Shown: positions 35,693 to 44,179 of the stretch, in pieces
Numbering within the stretch: the first letter of the stretch is position 1
Layout of the letters: every line of letters starts with the position of its first letter
Origin: JAJPGZ01 sp038229295
GTDB lineage: Bacteria; Verrucomicrobiota; Verrucomicrobiia; Chthoniobacterales; UBA10450
Assembly: GCA_038229295.1 (NCBI GenBank)
Contig: JBBROO010000005.1
Coordinates: 1-64,000 of the forward strand
DNA: 64,000 nucleotides
Reading direction: 5' to 3'
The notes under the pieces: generated by a model
Seen by the model: the letters and a program-made list of their open reading frames with translations, nothing else
What the model was told of the DNA's origin: nothing
Databases searched by the model: none
Translations under genes and position numbers: made by a program

Positions 35693-36904
35693 TTAAGCTG
35701 GCGTGGCTGCGCCTTGTCCGGCACGAACTGCGGCGATAGCCGGAAGCGGCGACGCTTGTAATTTCAACCCGGAAGATTTCGCGGTGGTCTCGTCCGGCCG
35801 TCGAACCTTCTTCAGCAATTCAATTTCGCGACGAATATTATTTTTGTTAGTCGAGAAAATCATCGCGCAGTCTTCCGTGATGATCTCTTGTTCGTAAGCC
35901 TTGAGTAATTCCTGGTCGAATGTATGCCAGCCGCGCGTGCTGCCCGCTTCAATAATGTCAGTGAAAGTGCGGTTTTCCGCTTCCCCGTAGAGCAATGTCT
36001 CGCGCGTGCGCAGACTGCTGCCCATGATTTCAGTGATGAGTAATCGGCCGCCGGCGGCTTTGTTGACCAGGCGCTGACTAACGATATAGCGCACGGTATC
36101 GGCAAGGCGTTGTCGAACTTGCTGTTCGTCCTCTTTCCCGAACATTCCCAGAATTCGATTCACCGTCTGGCCGGCGTCGATGGTATGCAGTGTCGCGAAG
36201 ACGACATGTCCGGTTTCCGACGCCGTTAACGCGATCTCCATTGTCTCGCGGTCGCGAATCTCGCCGACGAGAATCACTTTGGGGGCCTGACGTAACGCGG
36301 CGCGTAACCCTTCGGCGAAACTCGGGAAATCTTTTCCCAGTTCGCGCTGACTGAATATGCAGCGTCGCTGCGGATGCATGTATTCGATCGGATCTTCGAG
36401 CGTCACCACGTGCAATTCCTGCGTCACATTGAGCTCGTTCAACATCGCCGCCAGCGTCGTCGTTTTGCCACTGCCGGTGGCGCCGGTCAGAAAAATGATG
36501 CCGTTTTTTTCCAAAACGATGTCGCGAAAAATCTGAGGCAGTTCCAGCGTCTCGATCGTCGGGATATCCGCCGGCAATCGGCGCATGACGATCGAGTGTC
36601 GTCCCTTTTGCTTGAAAATATTAACGCGAAACCGCGCCAGACCGCTCAGCCCGTAACTGCAATCGCACGAGCCGCGCACATTGAAGTCCTCCAGCAAGCG
36701 TTTGTTGCCATCAATGACGACATCGGCGATCTGCGCCATTTCTTCCTGGGTAAATCCCTCATTCCGCCCGCTCAATTGAAATTCCTTGAGCGTGCCGTGA
36801 CTCTGCGCCACCGGTTGTTTCCCGACCACGAAAAGAAAATCGGGAGCGTCTTTGTCGCTCTCGAGCATCGCCGTCAGCAGCGTATCAAGCCACTGTTTCG
36901 TCAT
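35693..36904 (-). CDS. PilT/PilU-type twitching motility ATPase
   Basis: 403 residues, a hexameric AAA-like ATPase that retracts type IV pili. Walker A FLTGATGSGKTTTLAAMLNE (about 135-155), the Asp box VVTLEDPIEYMHPQR, Walker B PKVILVGEIRDRETMEIAL, and the His box THVVFATLHTIDAGQTVNRI-like region (GHVVFATLHTIDAGQ). The start at 36904 (MTKQWLDTLL) is preferred: a GTG start at 36988 adds 28 residues coded with rare codons (ATA twice, AGA, AGT) and a word copy. DNA import in competent bacteria often needs PilT. No other pilus gene is in the window. Confidence 0.9.
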   Translation of the reverse strand: MTKQWLDTLLTAMLESDKDAPDFLFVVGKQPVAQSHGTLKEFQLSGRNEGFTQEEMAQIADVVIDGNKRLLEDFNVRGSCDCSYGLSGLARFRVNIFKQKGRHSIVMRRLPADIPTIETLELPQIFRDIVLEKNGIIFLTGATGSGKTTTLAAMLNELNVTQELHVVTLEDPIEYMHPQRRCIFSQRELGKDFPSFAEGLRAALRQAPKVILVGEIRDRETMEIALTASETGHVVFATLHTIDAGQTVNRILGMFGKEDEQQVRQRLADTVRYIVSQRLVNKAAGGRLLITEIMGSSLRTRETLLYGEAENRTFTDIIEAGSTRGWHTFDQELLKAYEQEIITEDCAMIFSTNKNNIRREIELLKKVRRPDETTAKSSGLKLQASPLPAIAAVRAGQGAATPA

Positions 36905-37017
36905 ACTTTCGAGTTCTGCACCAGCTCTTTTCAGCAATATCCGCGCCCATATTGCCTCTGGCGTTGCCTGCGCAAGATCGACAATCACTCTGGCTAATGT
37001 TCTTTTAGTCGTGTCGC

Positions 37018-39078
37018 ATGAATGCGCCTACCGAACAGCGCCGGCTCGCCGCCATCATGTTCACCGATATGGTGGGCTACAGCGCACTTGCGCAACAGAA
37101 CGACGCGCTCGCGCTGGAGCTGCTCGAAGAACATCGCCAAATTCTCCGCGCCATCATCGCGCGATTCCGCGGCCACGAAATCAAAACCATTGGCGACGCC
37201 TTCATGGTTGAATTTTCGAGCGCGTTGGATGCGGCCAATTGCGCCATCGAAATCCAGCGCACCATGGCGAAGCGAAATCACGATGTGCCTAACGAACGCC
37301 AAATTGAGATCCGGATCGGCATCCACATCGGCGACGTCGTTCATCGCGAGAACGACGTTTACGGCGACGGCGTCAACATCGCCTCGCGCATCCAGTCGCT
37401 TGCCCGCCCGGCCGGCATTTGCATTTCGATGGATGTGGAACGGCAAATCCGGAATGCGCTCGAAGCGCGTTTCGAAAAACTCGCGCCGACCGAATTGAAG
37501 AACATTCAGTTGCCGATGGATTTGTTTCGCATCGTTTTGCCCTGGGAAAAACGTCCGGGCACGATGACCAAAGTGTCGCGCGCACGTCCGCGCGCTTTGT
37601 TCATGTCGATCTTGGCGTTGTCGATCTTGCTCGCCGGAATCGGCGCATGGTTTTGGCGCGCGCATCCGAAATCAACAGCGGTTGCTCCGGTCTCGAAATC
37701 GGTCGCAGTCTTGCCGTTCGTAAACATGAGCGCGGACAAGGAGAACGAATATCTGAGTGACGGGATTACCGAGGATCTCTGCACCGCGCTCACGCAAATC
37801 AAAGGACTGCACGTGCCTGCGCGCACTTCGTCCTTCGCCTTCAAAGGCAAAACCGAAGACATCCGCAAGATCGGCCAGCAATTAAACGTCGCGACGGTGC
37901 TCGAAGGCAGCGTGAGCAAAGCGGGAAACAAACTTCGCATCACCGCGCAACTCGTTAACGTGGCCGACGGTTTTCATCTTTGGGCGGCGAATTACGATCG
38001 GGAGATGACCGACATTCTCGACATTCGGACCGAAATTTCCCGGCAGGTAGTGGACGCATTGAAAGTCGAACTCGGGATCGAAGAGACGCAGCGCCTTGCG
38101 AAAAAGCCAACTGAGACTTCGGAAGCGTACCAGCTCTACTTGTTAGGCCGCTTTGAATTTAACCGGTTCACCGAAGCGGGTTTCAACAAAGCGGTCGAAG
38201 ATTTCAAGCGCGCGATTGAGCTCGATCCTTCATTTGCTCTGGCTAATGCCGGTCTGGCCGAAGCGGACAACATGCTCGCCTACTGGAATTTTGTTTCGCC
38301 CAAAGTCGGTTTCCCCGAGGCCAAGCGAGCGGCTGAGCGCGCGTTGCAGCTGGATCCGGCGCTGGCCGAAGGTCACAGCGCACTCGGCTTCGTTCTTTAT
38401 GAATACGAATGGCGTTTCGCGGATGGTGAGCGTGAGCTCGCCGAAGCTGTTCGGCTCAATCCGCGCTCCGCCACGGCGCACTTGTGGTATGGCGAGTTTC
38501 TCGTTGTCATGGGACGTTTTCCCGAAGCGCGGGAGCAATTCGAGCGCGCGAAAGAATCCGATCCGCTCTCCGTCCGGTTAGTTGTCGATCTTGCGACCTG
38601 GTACTGGTTCCAGCGGCAAGCTGAACCGGCAGTGACGCAGTTGCAGAAAGCGATCGAGATGGATCCGGCGAACAGCCTTAGCCATCACTTCCTTGCTTTC
38701 ATTCTTTTGCACATGAACAAACTCCCCGAAGCGGTAAGCGAGGTGGAAAAGGCGAACACATTTGAGGCCATCTTCACCGCCGATGAAAATGCGGAGCTGC
38801 GAAAGACATACGAAACGTCGGGTGCGCCCGCGTTTTTTCGCAGAGAAGCAGAGATGATGCAGCGATGGATCGCGCGCGGACGATATCGTTCGGCCTTGAT
38901 CATCGCGTTGCATTACACCATCGCCGGCGACAACGAGCAGGCGCTTCATTGGCTCGATCGCGCGGTCGACGAACGAGCCGGCTGGCTGCCGGAATTGAAA
39001 AGGGAACCAACGTGGGACGCTTTTCGTTCGGATCCGCGCTTTGTCGCGTTGTTGAAAAAAATAGGATTGGAAAAATGA
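37018..39078 (+). CDS. Class III cyclase - TM - TolB/FlgO-like domain - TPR protein
   Basis: 686 residues. Cyclase domain 1 to about 170 (LAAIMFTDMVGYSALAQQND, TIGDAFMVEFSSALDAANCA, VYGDGVNIASRI). A membrane helix follows (ALFMSILALSILLAGIGAWF, about 198-218). The periplasmic domain resembles FlgO/TolB N-terminal folds (about 228-355: SVAVLPFVNMSADKENEYLS, KIGQQLNVATVLEGSVSKAG). Tetratricopeptide repeats occupy about 375-680. The architecture is common in soil bacteria and suggests a membrane-bound sensor producing cyclic nucleotide. Overlaps the next gene as ATGA (39075-39078). Confidence 0.85.
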   Translation: MNAPTEQRRLAAIMFTDMVGYSALAQQNDALALELLEEHRQILRAIIARFRGHEIKTIGDAFMVEFSSALDAANCAIEIQRTMAKRNHDVPNERQIEIRIGIHIGDVVHRENDVYGDGVNIASRIQSLARPAGICISMDVERQIRNALEARFEKLAPTELKNIQLPMDLFRIVLPWEKRPGTMTKVSRARPRALFMSILALSILLAGIGAWFWRAHPKSTAVAPVSKSVAVLPFVNMSADKENEYLSDGITEDLCTALTQIKGLHVPARTSSFAFKGKTEDIRKIGQQLNVATVLEGSVSKAGNKLRITAQLVNVADGFHLWAANYDREMTDILDIRTEISRQVVDALKVELGIEETQRLAKKPTETSEAYQLYLLGRFEFNRFTEAGFNKAVEDFKRAIELDPSFALANAGLAEADNMLAYWNFVSPKVGFPEAKRAAERALQLDPALAEGHSALGFVLYEYEWRFADGERELAEAVRLNPRSATAHLWYGEFLVVMGRFPEAREQFERAKESDPLSVRLVVDLATWYWFQRQAEPAVTQLQKAIEMDPANSLSHHFLAFILLHMNKLPEAVSEVEKANTFEAIFTADENAELRKTYETSGAPAFFRREAEMMQRWIARGRYRSALIIALHYTIAGDNEQALHWLDRAVDERAGWLPELKREPTWDAFRSDPRFVALLKKIGLEK

Positions 39079-39998
39079 AGGCGCAGTTTGAAAAGGAACA
39101 ATCGGATGCGGGTGAGTTTCAACGGCAGGAGGACGCATTCCGTGAATCGATTGGAAGATCGACATCTTATCCTGCGGTCGCGGGCCGCTATCATCTTTAC
39201 GTTTCGCTGGCCTGTCCGTGGGCAAGTCGCACCATCATTTTTCGAAAGCTGAAAGGACTCGAAGAAGCGATCGGCCTAACGATTGTCGATCCAATTCGAG
39301 ATGAGAAAGGTTGGGCCTTCCGGCCGGAGCGCGATCCGGTGAATGGCTTCGAGTATTTGCGCGAAGCCTACGCCGCGACCGATCCGAATTTCGATGAGCG
39401 TGTAACGGTGCCGGTGCTTTGGGACAAGGAAACGAAAAAGATCGTGAACAATTGCGAGGACGATATCTGCGTGATGTTCAACAGCGCCTTCAACGACGTG
39501 GCCGCAAATAAAGATGTCGATCTTATGCCGAAAGAAATCGAAGCCGAGCATGCGAAACTGAGCGACTTCATTTACGACAACATTAACAACGGCGTTTACA
39601 AAGCCGGTTTCGCCACGCGCCAGCGGCCCTACGAGATTTCCTGCCGAAAACTTTTCGAAGCGCTCGATGAGTTAGAAAACCGCCTAACGAAATCGCGTTA
39701 TCTTTTTGAGAATCGAATTGTCGAAGCGGATTGGCGATTGTTTTGCACGCTCGTTCGTTTCGACGTTGTCTATCACGGCCACTTCAAATGCAACCTTCGC
39801 CGCATCATCGATTATCCGAACCTGCAAGGCTATCTGATGGATCTCTATCAGCAGCCCGGCATCGCCGAGACGGTCAACTTCGATCACATCAAGCGTCACT
39901 ATTATATGACGCACGAGCAGATTAATCCGACGCGCATCGTCCCGTTAGGCCCGATTGTCGATCTTATGCAGGCGCACGGGCGAGAAGCGTTGCCGTAG
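39075..39998 (+). CDS. Glutathionyl-hydroquinone reductase-like glutathione transferase
   Basis: 307 residues of the YqjG/ECM4 (xi-class GST) family, which removes glutathione from hydroquinone conjugates. N-terminal thioredoxin fold with the catalytic Cys in YVSLACPWASRTIIFRKL (about 46-63), a long insert, then the helical C-terminal domain (VRFDVVYHGHFKCNLRRIID). The chosen ATG (39075) overlaps the upstream stop codon; the frame extends to 38865 but lies over the cyclase gene. It may partner the ring-cleaving dioxygenase homologue at 16.7 kb in aromatic turnover, by inference only. Confidence 0.9.
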   Translation: MKAQFEKEQSDAGEFQRQEDAFRESIGRSTSYPAVAGRYHLYVSLACPWASRTIIFRKLKGLEEAIGLTIVDPIRDEKGWAFRPERDPVNGFEYLREAYAATDPNFDERVTVPVLWDKETKKIVNNCEDDICVMFNSAFNDVAANKDVDLMPKEIEAEHAKLSDFIYDNINNGVYKAGFATRQRPYEISCRKLFEALDELENRLTKSRYLFENRIVEADWRLFCTLVRFDVVYHGHFKCNLRRIIDYPNLQGYLMDLYQQPGIAETVNFDHIKRHYYMTHEQINPTRIVPLGPIVDLMQAHGREALP

Positions 39999-40152
39999 GT
40001 GCGCACCGCCCGTTCACTTGCGACATGATTTCGGCGTCTCCTTTTCTGCCTGTGCCGTGAGCGAGCATCCAAATACCGCCCACGAAAAGCGCTGCGATCC
40101 AAGCACAAGCCAGCACAGCGATTGTTAGAGTTTTTTTGTTTTGTGAGTGCAA
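39964..40152 (-). CDS. Small hypothetical membrane protein
   Basis: 62 residues, starting at TTG (40152) with GGGAG seven bases upstream. A single membrane helix (TIAVLACAWIAALFVGGIWM, about 9-28) is preceded by a basic N terminus (SQNKK). A polar tail with GHGTGRKGD-like and APTATLLARAPA ends the frame. It overlaps the 3' end of the GST gene by 35 bases on the opposite strand. No family recognised. The clear helix and Shine-Dalgarno support it, the overlap and small size argue for caution. Confidence 0.4.
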   Translation of the reverse strand: MHSQNKKTLTIAVLACAWIAALFVGGIWMLAHGTGRKGDAEIMSQVNGRCAPTATLLARAPA

Positions 40153-40409
40153 GTGGAAGCTCCCTGCTGCCCAGCAATTTCAAGCAGGGCGCGTTCCATT
40201 TCGCGCATGCAAAAACGCGGGAAATCGCCGCCATCCGCTACGAAAATGCGCGCGGAAGTTCAGCGTTGAATGTCCAGCGATTTTTGTGGCCGATGACTTG
40301 CTCCTAAGATCGACATGAAAGCCGCGCGGCGATTTTTTCGCGGCTCGTAAGAATCGGACATGGACGCAGCCACGAATCAGGTACAGCTTGCGCTGCGACC
40401 GCGCCTCAA
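40153..40409. other. Intergenic stretch of about 257 bases with one hairpin
   Basis: No credible gene. A seven-base stem (AGCCGCG 40320-40326 and CGCGGCT 40339-40345) encloses a T-rich loop, without a T run after it. A word copy at 40306-40315 lies just before the hairpin. The kinase start follows at 40410. Confidence 0.5.
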
Positions 40410-41948
40410 ATGAGCGAAGACAAATCCAGCCGTTCTGGGCATGAAACCGAAGAACAGTTTCGCATGCTCGTCGAAAGCGTGGAGGATTACGCCATCTACA
40501 TGCTCGATCCCGACGGCAACGTCGTGACCTGGAATTCCGGCGCGCAAAAAATCAAGGGATACACCGCTGCCGAAATCATCGGCAAAAATTTTACCTGCTT
40601 TTATACCGCGGACGACATCGCCAACGGTAAACCACAGCGGATTTTGCAGGAAGCAAAACGCACCGGGCGTGTTCGAGATCAAGGCCTGCGTGTTCGCAAA
40701 GACGGTTCCACTTTCCAGGCCGAGGTCGTCATCGCGGCCTTGCGCGATGCTTCCGGGAACGTTCGAAATTTTTCCAAAGTCACGCGCGACATCACCGAGC
40801 AACTGCGCAATCGCGAAACGGAAGCGGGCAAGATTGCGGCCGAGAGAGCGAACAAAGCGAAAGACGATTTTCTCGCCGCGCTCAGTCACGAATTGCGAAC
40901 GCCGCTCACGCCGGCTCTGGCCGCGGCTGGTTATTTGGCTGAACACGCGTCAAAATTTTCCGACGAGTTCAACGAAGAGGTCGCCATCATCCGTCGCAAT
41001 GTGCAATTGCAAGCGCGCCTCATCGACGATCTGCTTGATCTCACTCGCGCCACGCGCGGCAAACTCGATTTACATTTCGATCGCGTTGACGCACACCTCA
41101 TCGCGCATGAAGCGCTGCAAATCGCGCAGGCCGACATTGCCGAAAAAAACCTAACGATTTCGTCGCAACTCGACGCTGCGCATCACTACATCTGGGCCGA
41201 TCCCATTCGCATCCAGCAGGTCTTTTGCAATTTGATCAACAACGCCGTGAAGTTCACTCCGTCCGGCGGCAAGATCGACATACGAACGTCGAACGACGAG
41301 CGCAACCATTTCGAATTTGAAGTGACCGATACCGGGGTCGGCATCGCGCCAGATCAGCAACGCTCATTATTCAAACCGTTCGAGCAAGGCGAACGCGCCA
41401 TCACGCGGCAGTTCGGCGGACTCGGTCTCGGCCTGGCCATCGCCAAACACCTTGTCGATCTTCACGACGGGCTCATCACCGTGCAAAGTCGTGGGCGCAG
41501 TTGCGGCGCAACGTTCAAGATCACGCTCGACGCCGTGTCCGAGCGCGTCGGTGAAACCGGAGTGTCCGCGCGCGTACCGTCGAAACCAAACAAAGGTCTG
41601 CGCATCTTGTTAGTCGAAGATCACGCCGATACGCGCCGAACTTTGTCGCGGCTGCTCAATCACTTTGGTCACGACATTTCCGTGGCTGATTGCACCCAGA
41701 CCGCCATCGATATCGTCGGGACAAAACAATTCGACGTCGTCTTGAGCGACATCGGTTTGCCCGATGGCAGTGGCTACGATGTCATCTCGCAGGCGAAGCG
41801 AACGCAATCACTGAAAGGCGTCGCCCTAACGGGTTTCGGCAGCGACGAAGATATTCGCCGCGGCAAGGAAGCCGGCTTCGATTTTCATCTGACCAAGCCA
41901 GTCGACTTTCACGAGTTGCGCAGCGTCCTCGATCAAGCGGGCGCCTAG
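40410..41948 (+). CDS. Hybrid histidine kinase: PAS - HisKA - HATPase - receiver
   Basis: 512 residues, soluble. PAS domain 15-125 (EDYAIYMLDPDGNVVTWNSG, then KIKGYTAAEIIGKNFTCFYT). Dimerisation domain with phospho-acceptor His in FLAALSHELRTPLTPALAAA (about 165). ATPase: NLINNAVKFTPSGGKIDI (N box), DTGVGIAPDQ (G1), FGGLGLGLAIAKHLVD (G2). Receiver about 393-510, with LLVEDHADT, the phosphorylated Asp in VLSDIGLPDGSG and Lys in LTKPVD. The PAS type resembles light/oxygen-sensing PAS domains; cofactor unknown. No partner regulator is adjacent. Confidence 0.88.
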   Translation: MSEDKSSRSGHETEEQFRMLVESVEDYAIYMLDPDGNVVTWNSGAQKIKGYTAAEIIGKNFTCFYTADDIANGKPQRILQEAKRTGRVRDQGLRVRKDGSTFQAEVVIAALRDASGNVRNFSKVTRDITEQLRNRETEAGKIAAERANKAKDDFLAALSHELRTPLTPALAAAGYLAEHASKFSDEFNEEVAIIRRNVQLQARLIDDLLDLTRATRGKLDLHFDRVDAHLIAHEALQIAQADIAEKNLTISSQLDAAHHYIWADPIRIQQVFCNLINNAVKFTPSGGKIDIRTSNDERNHFEFEVTDTGVGIAPDQQRSLFKPFEQGERAITRQFGGLGLGLAIAKHLVDLHDGLITVQSRGRSCGATFKITLDAVSERVGETGVSARVPSKPNKGLRILLVEDHADTRRTLSRLLNHFGHDISVADCTQTAIDIVGTKQFDVVLSDIGLPDGSGYDVISQAKRTQSLKGVALTGFGSDEDIRRGKEAGFDFHLTKPVDFHELRSVLDQAGA

Positions 41949-42041
41949 ATTCGCGACCGCAATGCGCCGCCGCGAGTGACGTGGCCCATTTGTTAGGCAA
42001 GATCGACATCTTCATGGCGAACTCTGGGCGAACTAACTGCA

Positions 42042-43169
42042 ATGAATGCGATTCTGCCCACGGCTGATAATTCGCGGCGAATCGTCGCCATCGACGGCTT
42101 TCGCGCCCTGGCCATCACGATGGTCATGCTCCACCACGCCGTCTTCACGACCGACGCGCCGGAATGGCTTCGGCCGATCATGCGGATCTTCCCGCAAGGC
42201 GTCTTCGCCTTTTGGGTCCTGAGCGGTTTCCTCATTACCCGCAGCATTCTGCTTGAGGAAAAACGGCGCGGAGCGATTCAATTCCGTTTTTTTTATTCGC
42301 GTCAGGCCATCCGCTTTTTCGTGCCGATGGTCGCGTATCTCATCCCGATTGCCATTTTCGTCGCTTGTCGCGCACCCGAACTCAAATGGTGGGTGCTGTT
42401 TCGTCCGGTGATTCTCGATCCCAACACCTACTGCGTCGCGCAGGGCGTCACGCATCTTTACAGCCTCGTTATGCAAATCTATTTCTGGCTGGCATGGCCG
42501 GTGGTTCTAAAACTTTCGCCGCCCCGGCTGCGATTGCCGGTCGCAATTGTGCTCTCACTCGCGGCCCTGACTTGGAAAATTTTCGGAGAAATCCTGGCCG
42601 CGCGATCGGGCTCATGCGTCGGCCGGATCGATTATTTTTTTCCGGCGATCGTAATCGGCTCGTCCTTCGCGCTGGCGCAACCTTGGATCGACAAATTCAA
42701 AACGAAATTTGTGGAGACACGCGCTTTCGCGGCGGCGATTATCGCTGCGATCTTGGTTTTGATCCTGGTGCCGCATCCCGTCGCCCTTTTGTCTTCGATT
42801 ATTCCCGCGGTGAGTTGGATTGCTGTTTCGTTGCGGCTCTACCCGGTGCTGTTGATCGCGTACAAGTTCGCTTGCTTACTGGCCATTTATCTCGCTTGGG
42901 GATTTCTCGTCTCCGCGTTGATGAATAACGCTCTGCCGCGAGCGAGTCGCGTATTGGGTTCTCCGGCCCTCACCTGGCTCGGCCGTATTTCTTTCAGCGT
43001 TTATTTATGGCAAACCCTCTTTTGCTTCGGCCTTAGCGAAACTTTTCTGGATCGCTTTCCCATCAACATTTTCGCCTCGATCTTGCTCGGCTATTTCGCC
43101 TACCGCATTGTCGAACTGCCCTCACTTCGTTGGCGCAGCACGATAAAGAAGAATGCCACGTCCGCGTGA
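42042..43169 (+). CDS. OafA/YrhL-type membrane acyltransferase
   Basis: 375 residues with about ten membrane helices, of the acyltransferase-3 family that adds O-acetyl or similar groups to surface glycans. Signature: VAIDGFRALAITMVMLHHAV (catalytic His within HHAVFT, about 29), FFYSRQAIRFFVPMVAYLIP, and a C-terminal helix run ending YFAYRIVELPSLRWRST (the usual last helix before the C-terminal tail). No SGNH domain is fused, but an SGNH hydrolase gene lies at 46.0-47.3 kb. Both words stand together just upstream (41991-42008). Confidence 0.87.
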   Translation: MNAILPTADNSRRIVAIDGFRALAITMVMLHHAVFTTDAPEWLRPIMRIFPQGVFAFWVLSGFLITRSILLEEKRRGAIQFRFFYSRQAIRFFVPMVAYLIPIAIFVACRAPELKWWVLFRPVILDPNTYCVAQGVTHLYSLVMQIYFWLAWPVVLKLSPPRLRLPVAIVLSLAALTWKIFGEILAARSGSCVGRIDYFFPAIVIGSSFALAQPWIDKFKTKFVETRAFAAAIIAAILVLILVPHPVALLSSIIPAVSWIAVSLRLYPVLLIAYKFACLLAIYLAWGFLVSALMNNALPRASRVLGSPALTWLGRISFSVYLWQTLFCFGLSETFLDRFPINIFASILLGYFAYRIVELPSLRWRSTIKKNATSA

Positions 43170-43229
43170 GGATCGACAACCGGCAAGATCGACAATCCCT
43201 ATTCGCAAATCTAAAATTGGCGATTCAGT

Positions 43230-43301
43230 GTCCCCGTAGTTCAACGGATAGAACGAGGGTTTCCTAAACCTTAAATGTGGGTTCGATTCCCGCCGGGGAC
43301 G
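43230..43301 (+). tRNA. tRNA-Arg (CCT)
   Basis: Acceptor stem GTCCCCG / CGGGGAC, D-stem GTTC / GAAC, anticodon loop TTCCTAA with anticodon CCT (arginine AGG), T-loop TTCGATT. The 3' CCA is not encoded (sequence continues GCTT). Two word-family copies stand upstream (43171 variant and 43185). Confidence 0.93.
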
Positions 43302-43310
43302 CTTTCTTCC

Positions 43311-43505
43311 CTAACGCAGCTTCGCTTCTTTGTAGGCGACGTCGATCAAGCTCTCGAAGGATTGGTCAAACGCATCGCCGTTTTCCTTGTCGTCGCCGAC
43401 AAACTTTTGTTTCCACGTCTTAAGATCGACATTCTTCCGGACGAGCTCCATCACTTCTTCCGCATCTTCGATTTTGAATGTCAAACCTTGGTGCAAGATC
43501 GACAT
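43311..43505 (-). CDS. Small conserved-looking hypothetical protein
   Basis: 64 residues: MSILHQGLTFKIEDAEEVME, then LVRKNVDLKTWKQKFVGDDK and ENGDAFDQSFESLIDVAYKE. Charged, without membrane segment or signal peptide. The start at 43505 was chosen because the longer frame to 43628 enters DUF5989-gene sequence with a Cys/Arg-rich shadow. The first codons ATGTCGATCTT are themselves a word copy (43495), and a second word lies at 43422. Last gene of the SGNH hydrolase-carbamoyltransferase cluster. Family not recognised. Confidence 0.55.
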   Translation of the reverse strand: MSILHQGLTFKIEDAEEVMELVRKNVDLKTWKQKFVGDDKENGDAFDQSFESLIDVAYKEAKLR

Positions 43506-43528
43506 GCATCGAACGAGCGGCCGCGCGT

Positions 43529-43729
43529 TCAAAAAAGCGTGTAGATAAAAGGCGCCAGCGCGGTGCTGGAAACGAGGACGAGCGCACCTAACAGAAACAG
43601 CATGACTAGAATCGGCAGGAGCCACCATTTCTTGTTCTGACGCAGGAAGGTCCAGAATTCGCCGATGAGCCCTTTGCTCGAACTCTCAGCTGCGGCCCTC
43701 TCGAATTCAGTATCAGATTTGCCTTCCAT
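43529..43729 (-). CDS. DUF5989 family small membrane protein
   Basis: 66 residues. A short polar N terminus precedes the DUF5989 hallmark GLIGEFWTFLRQNKKWWLLP (about 20-39), then a membrane helix (ILVMLFLLGALVLVSSTALA) and the ending PFIYTLF. The family habitually sits beside carbamoyltransferase and SxtJ genes, as here. Function unknown; probably a membrane subunit of a glycan- or natural-product modifying complex. Confidence 0.85.
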   Translation of the reverse strand: MEGKSDTEFERAAAESSSKGLIGEFWTFLRQNKKWWLLPILVMLFLLGALVLVSSTALAPFIYTLF

Positions 43730-43748
43730 TGGATTCGCCGAATATCAA

Positions 43749-44165
43749 TTAAGATTGGTCAAAGTATCGCCGCATGCTGGCCGGCCTTGGTTTTGTTGAC
43801 CAGTACGAATCTTTGTCAGGGCGCGATCGAACGTGCAGGGGATCGCGGCCAATTAGTCTAAAAACAAGGCCGATCGGCGTGAAGATGCCATAAAAAAGCA
43901 GTCCGAGCACGATTTGCGATACCGTCCAGCCAATGGGAAAAGCAATCGCCATCCAGCTAACATAAATCCAGCGCATCGCTGCCGGTAGAAACAATCCGAG
44001 TGGGCCGATGGTGACAGCGAGGATTCCCAGAATAACTCCCAGCCAGACGCGACCACGCAGCACGCCTTGCCAGAATGCTAAAGCGGTAAAGAAAAGGATC
44101 CATAAGATGGCGAACTGGCGAAGAGTTCGCGTCGGCGGATTCAACTGGATTTCAGACCACTGCAT
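43749..44165 (-). CDS. SxtJ family membrane protein
   Basis: 138 residues with three or four membrane helices. The start at 44165 (MQWSEIQLNPPTRTLRQFAI) was chosen over a longer in-frame start at 44330 that runs back into the carbamoyltransferase gene. Features of the SxtJ family: LGILAVTIGPLGLFLPAAMR, GWTVSQIVLGLLFYGIFTPI, then GLVFRLIGRDPLHVRSRPDK. SxtJ is named from the saxitoxin cluster, but it is widespread next to carbamoyltransferases. Toxin production is not implied. Confidence 0.8.
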   Translation of the reverse strand: MQWSEIQLNPPTRTLRQFAILWILFFTALAFWQGVLRGRVWLGVILGILAVTIGPLGLFLPAAMRWIYVSWMAIAFPIGWTVSQIVLGLLFYGIFTPIGLVFRLIGRDPLHVRSRPDKDSYWSTKPRPASMRRYFDQS

Positions 44166-44179
44166 AAAGGCGCGAATTT

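Noticed and set aside
42033..42476. Minus-strand frame of 147 codons
   Set aside because: Antisense to the acyltransferase; no family features.
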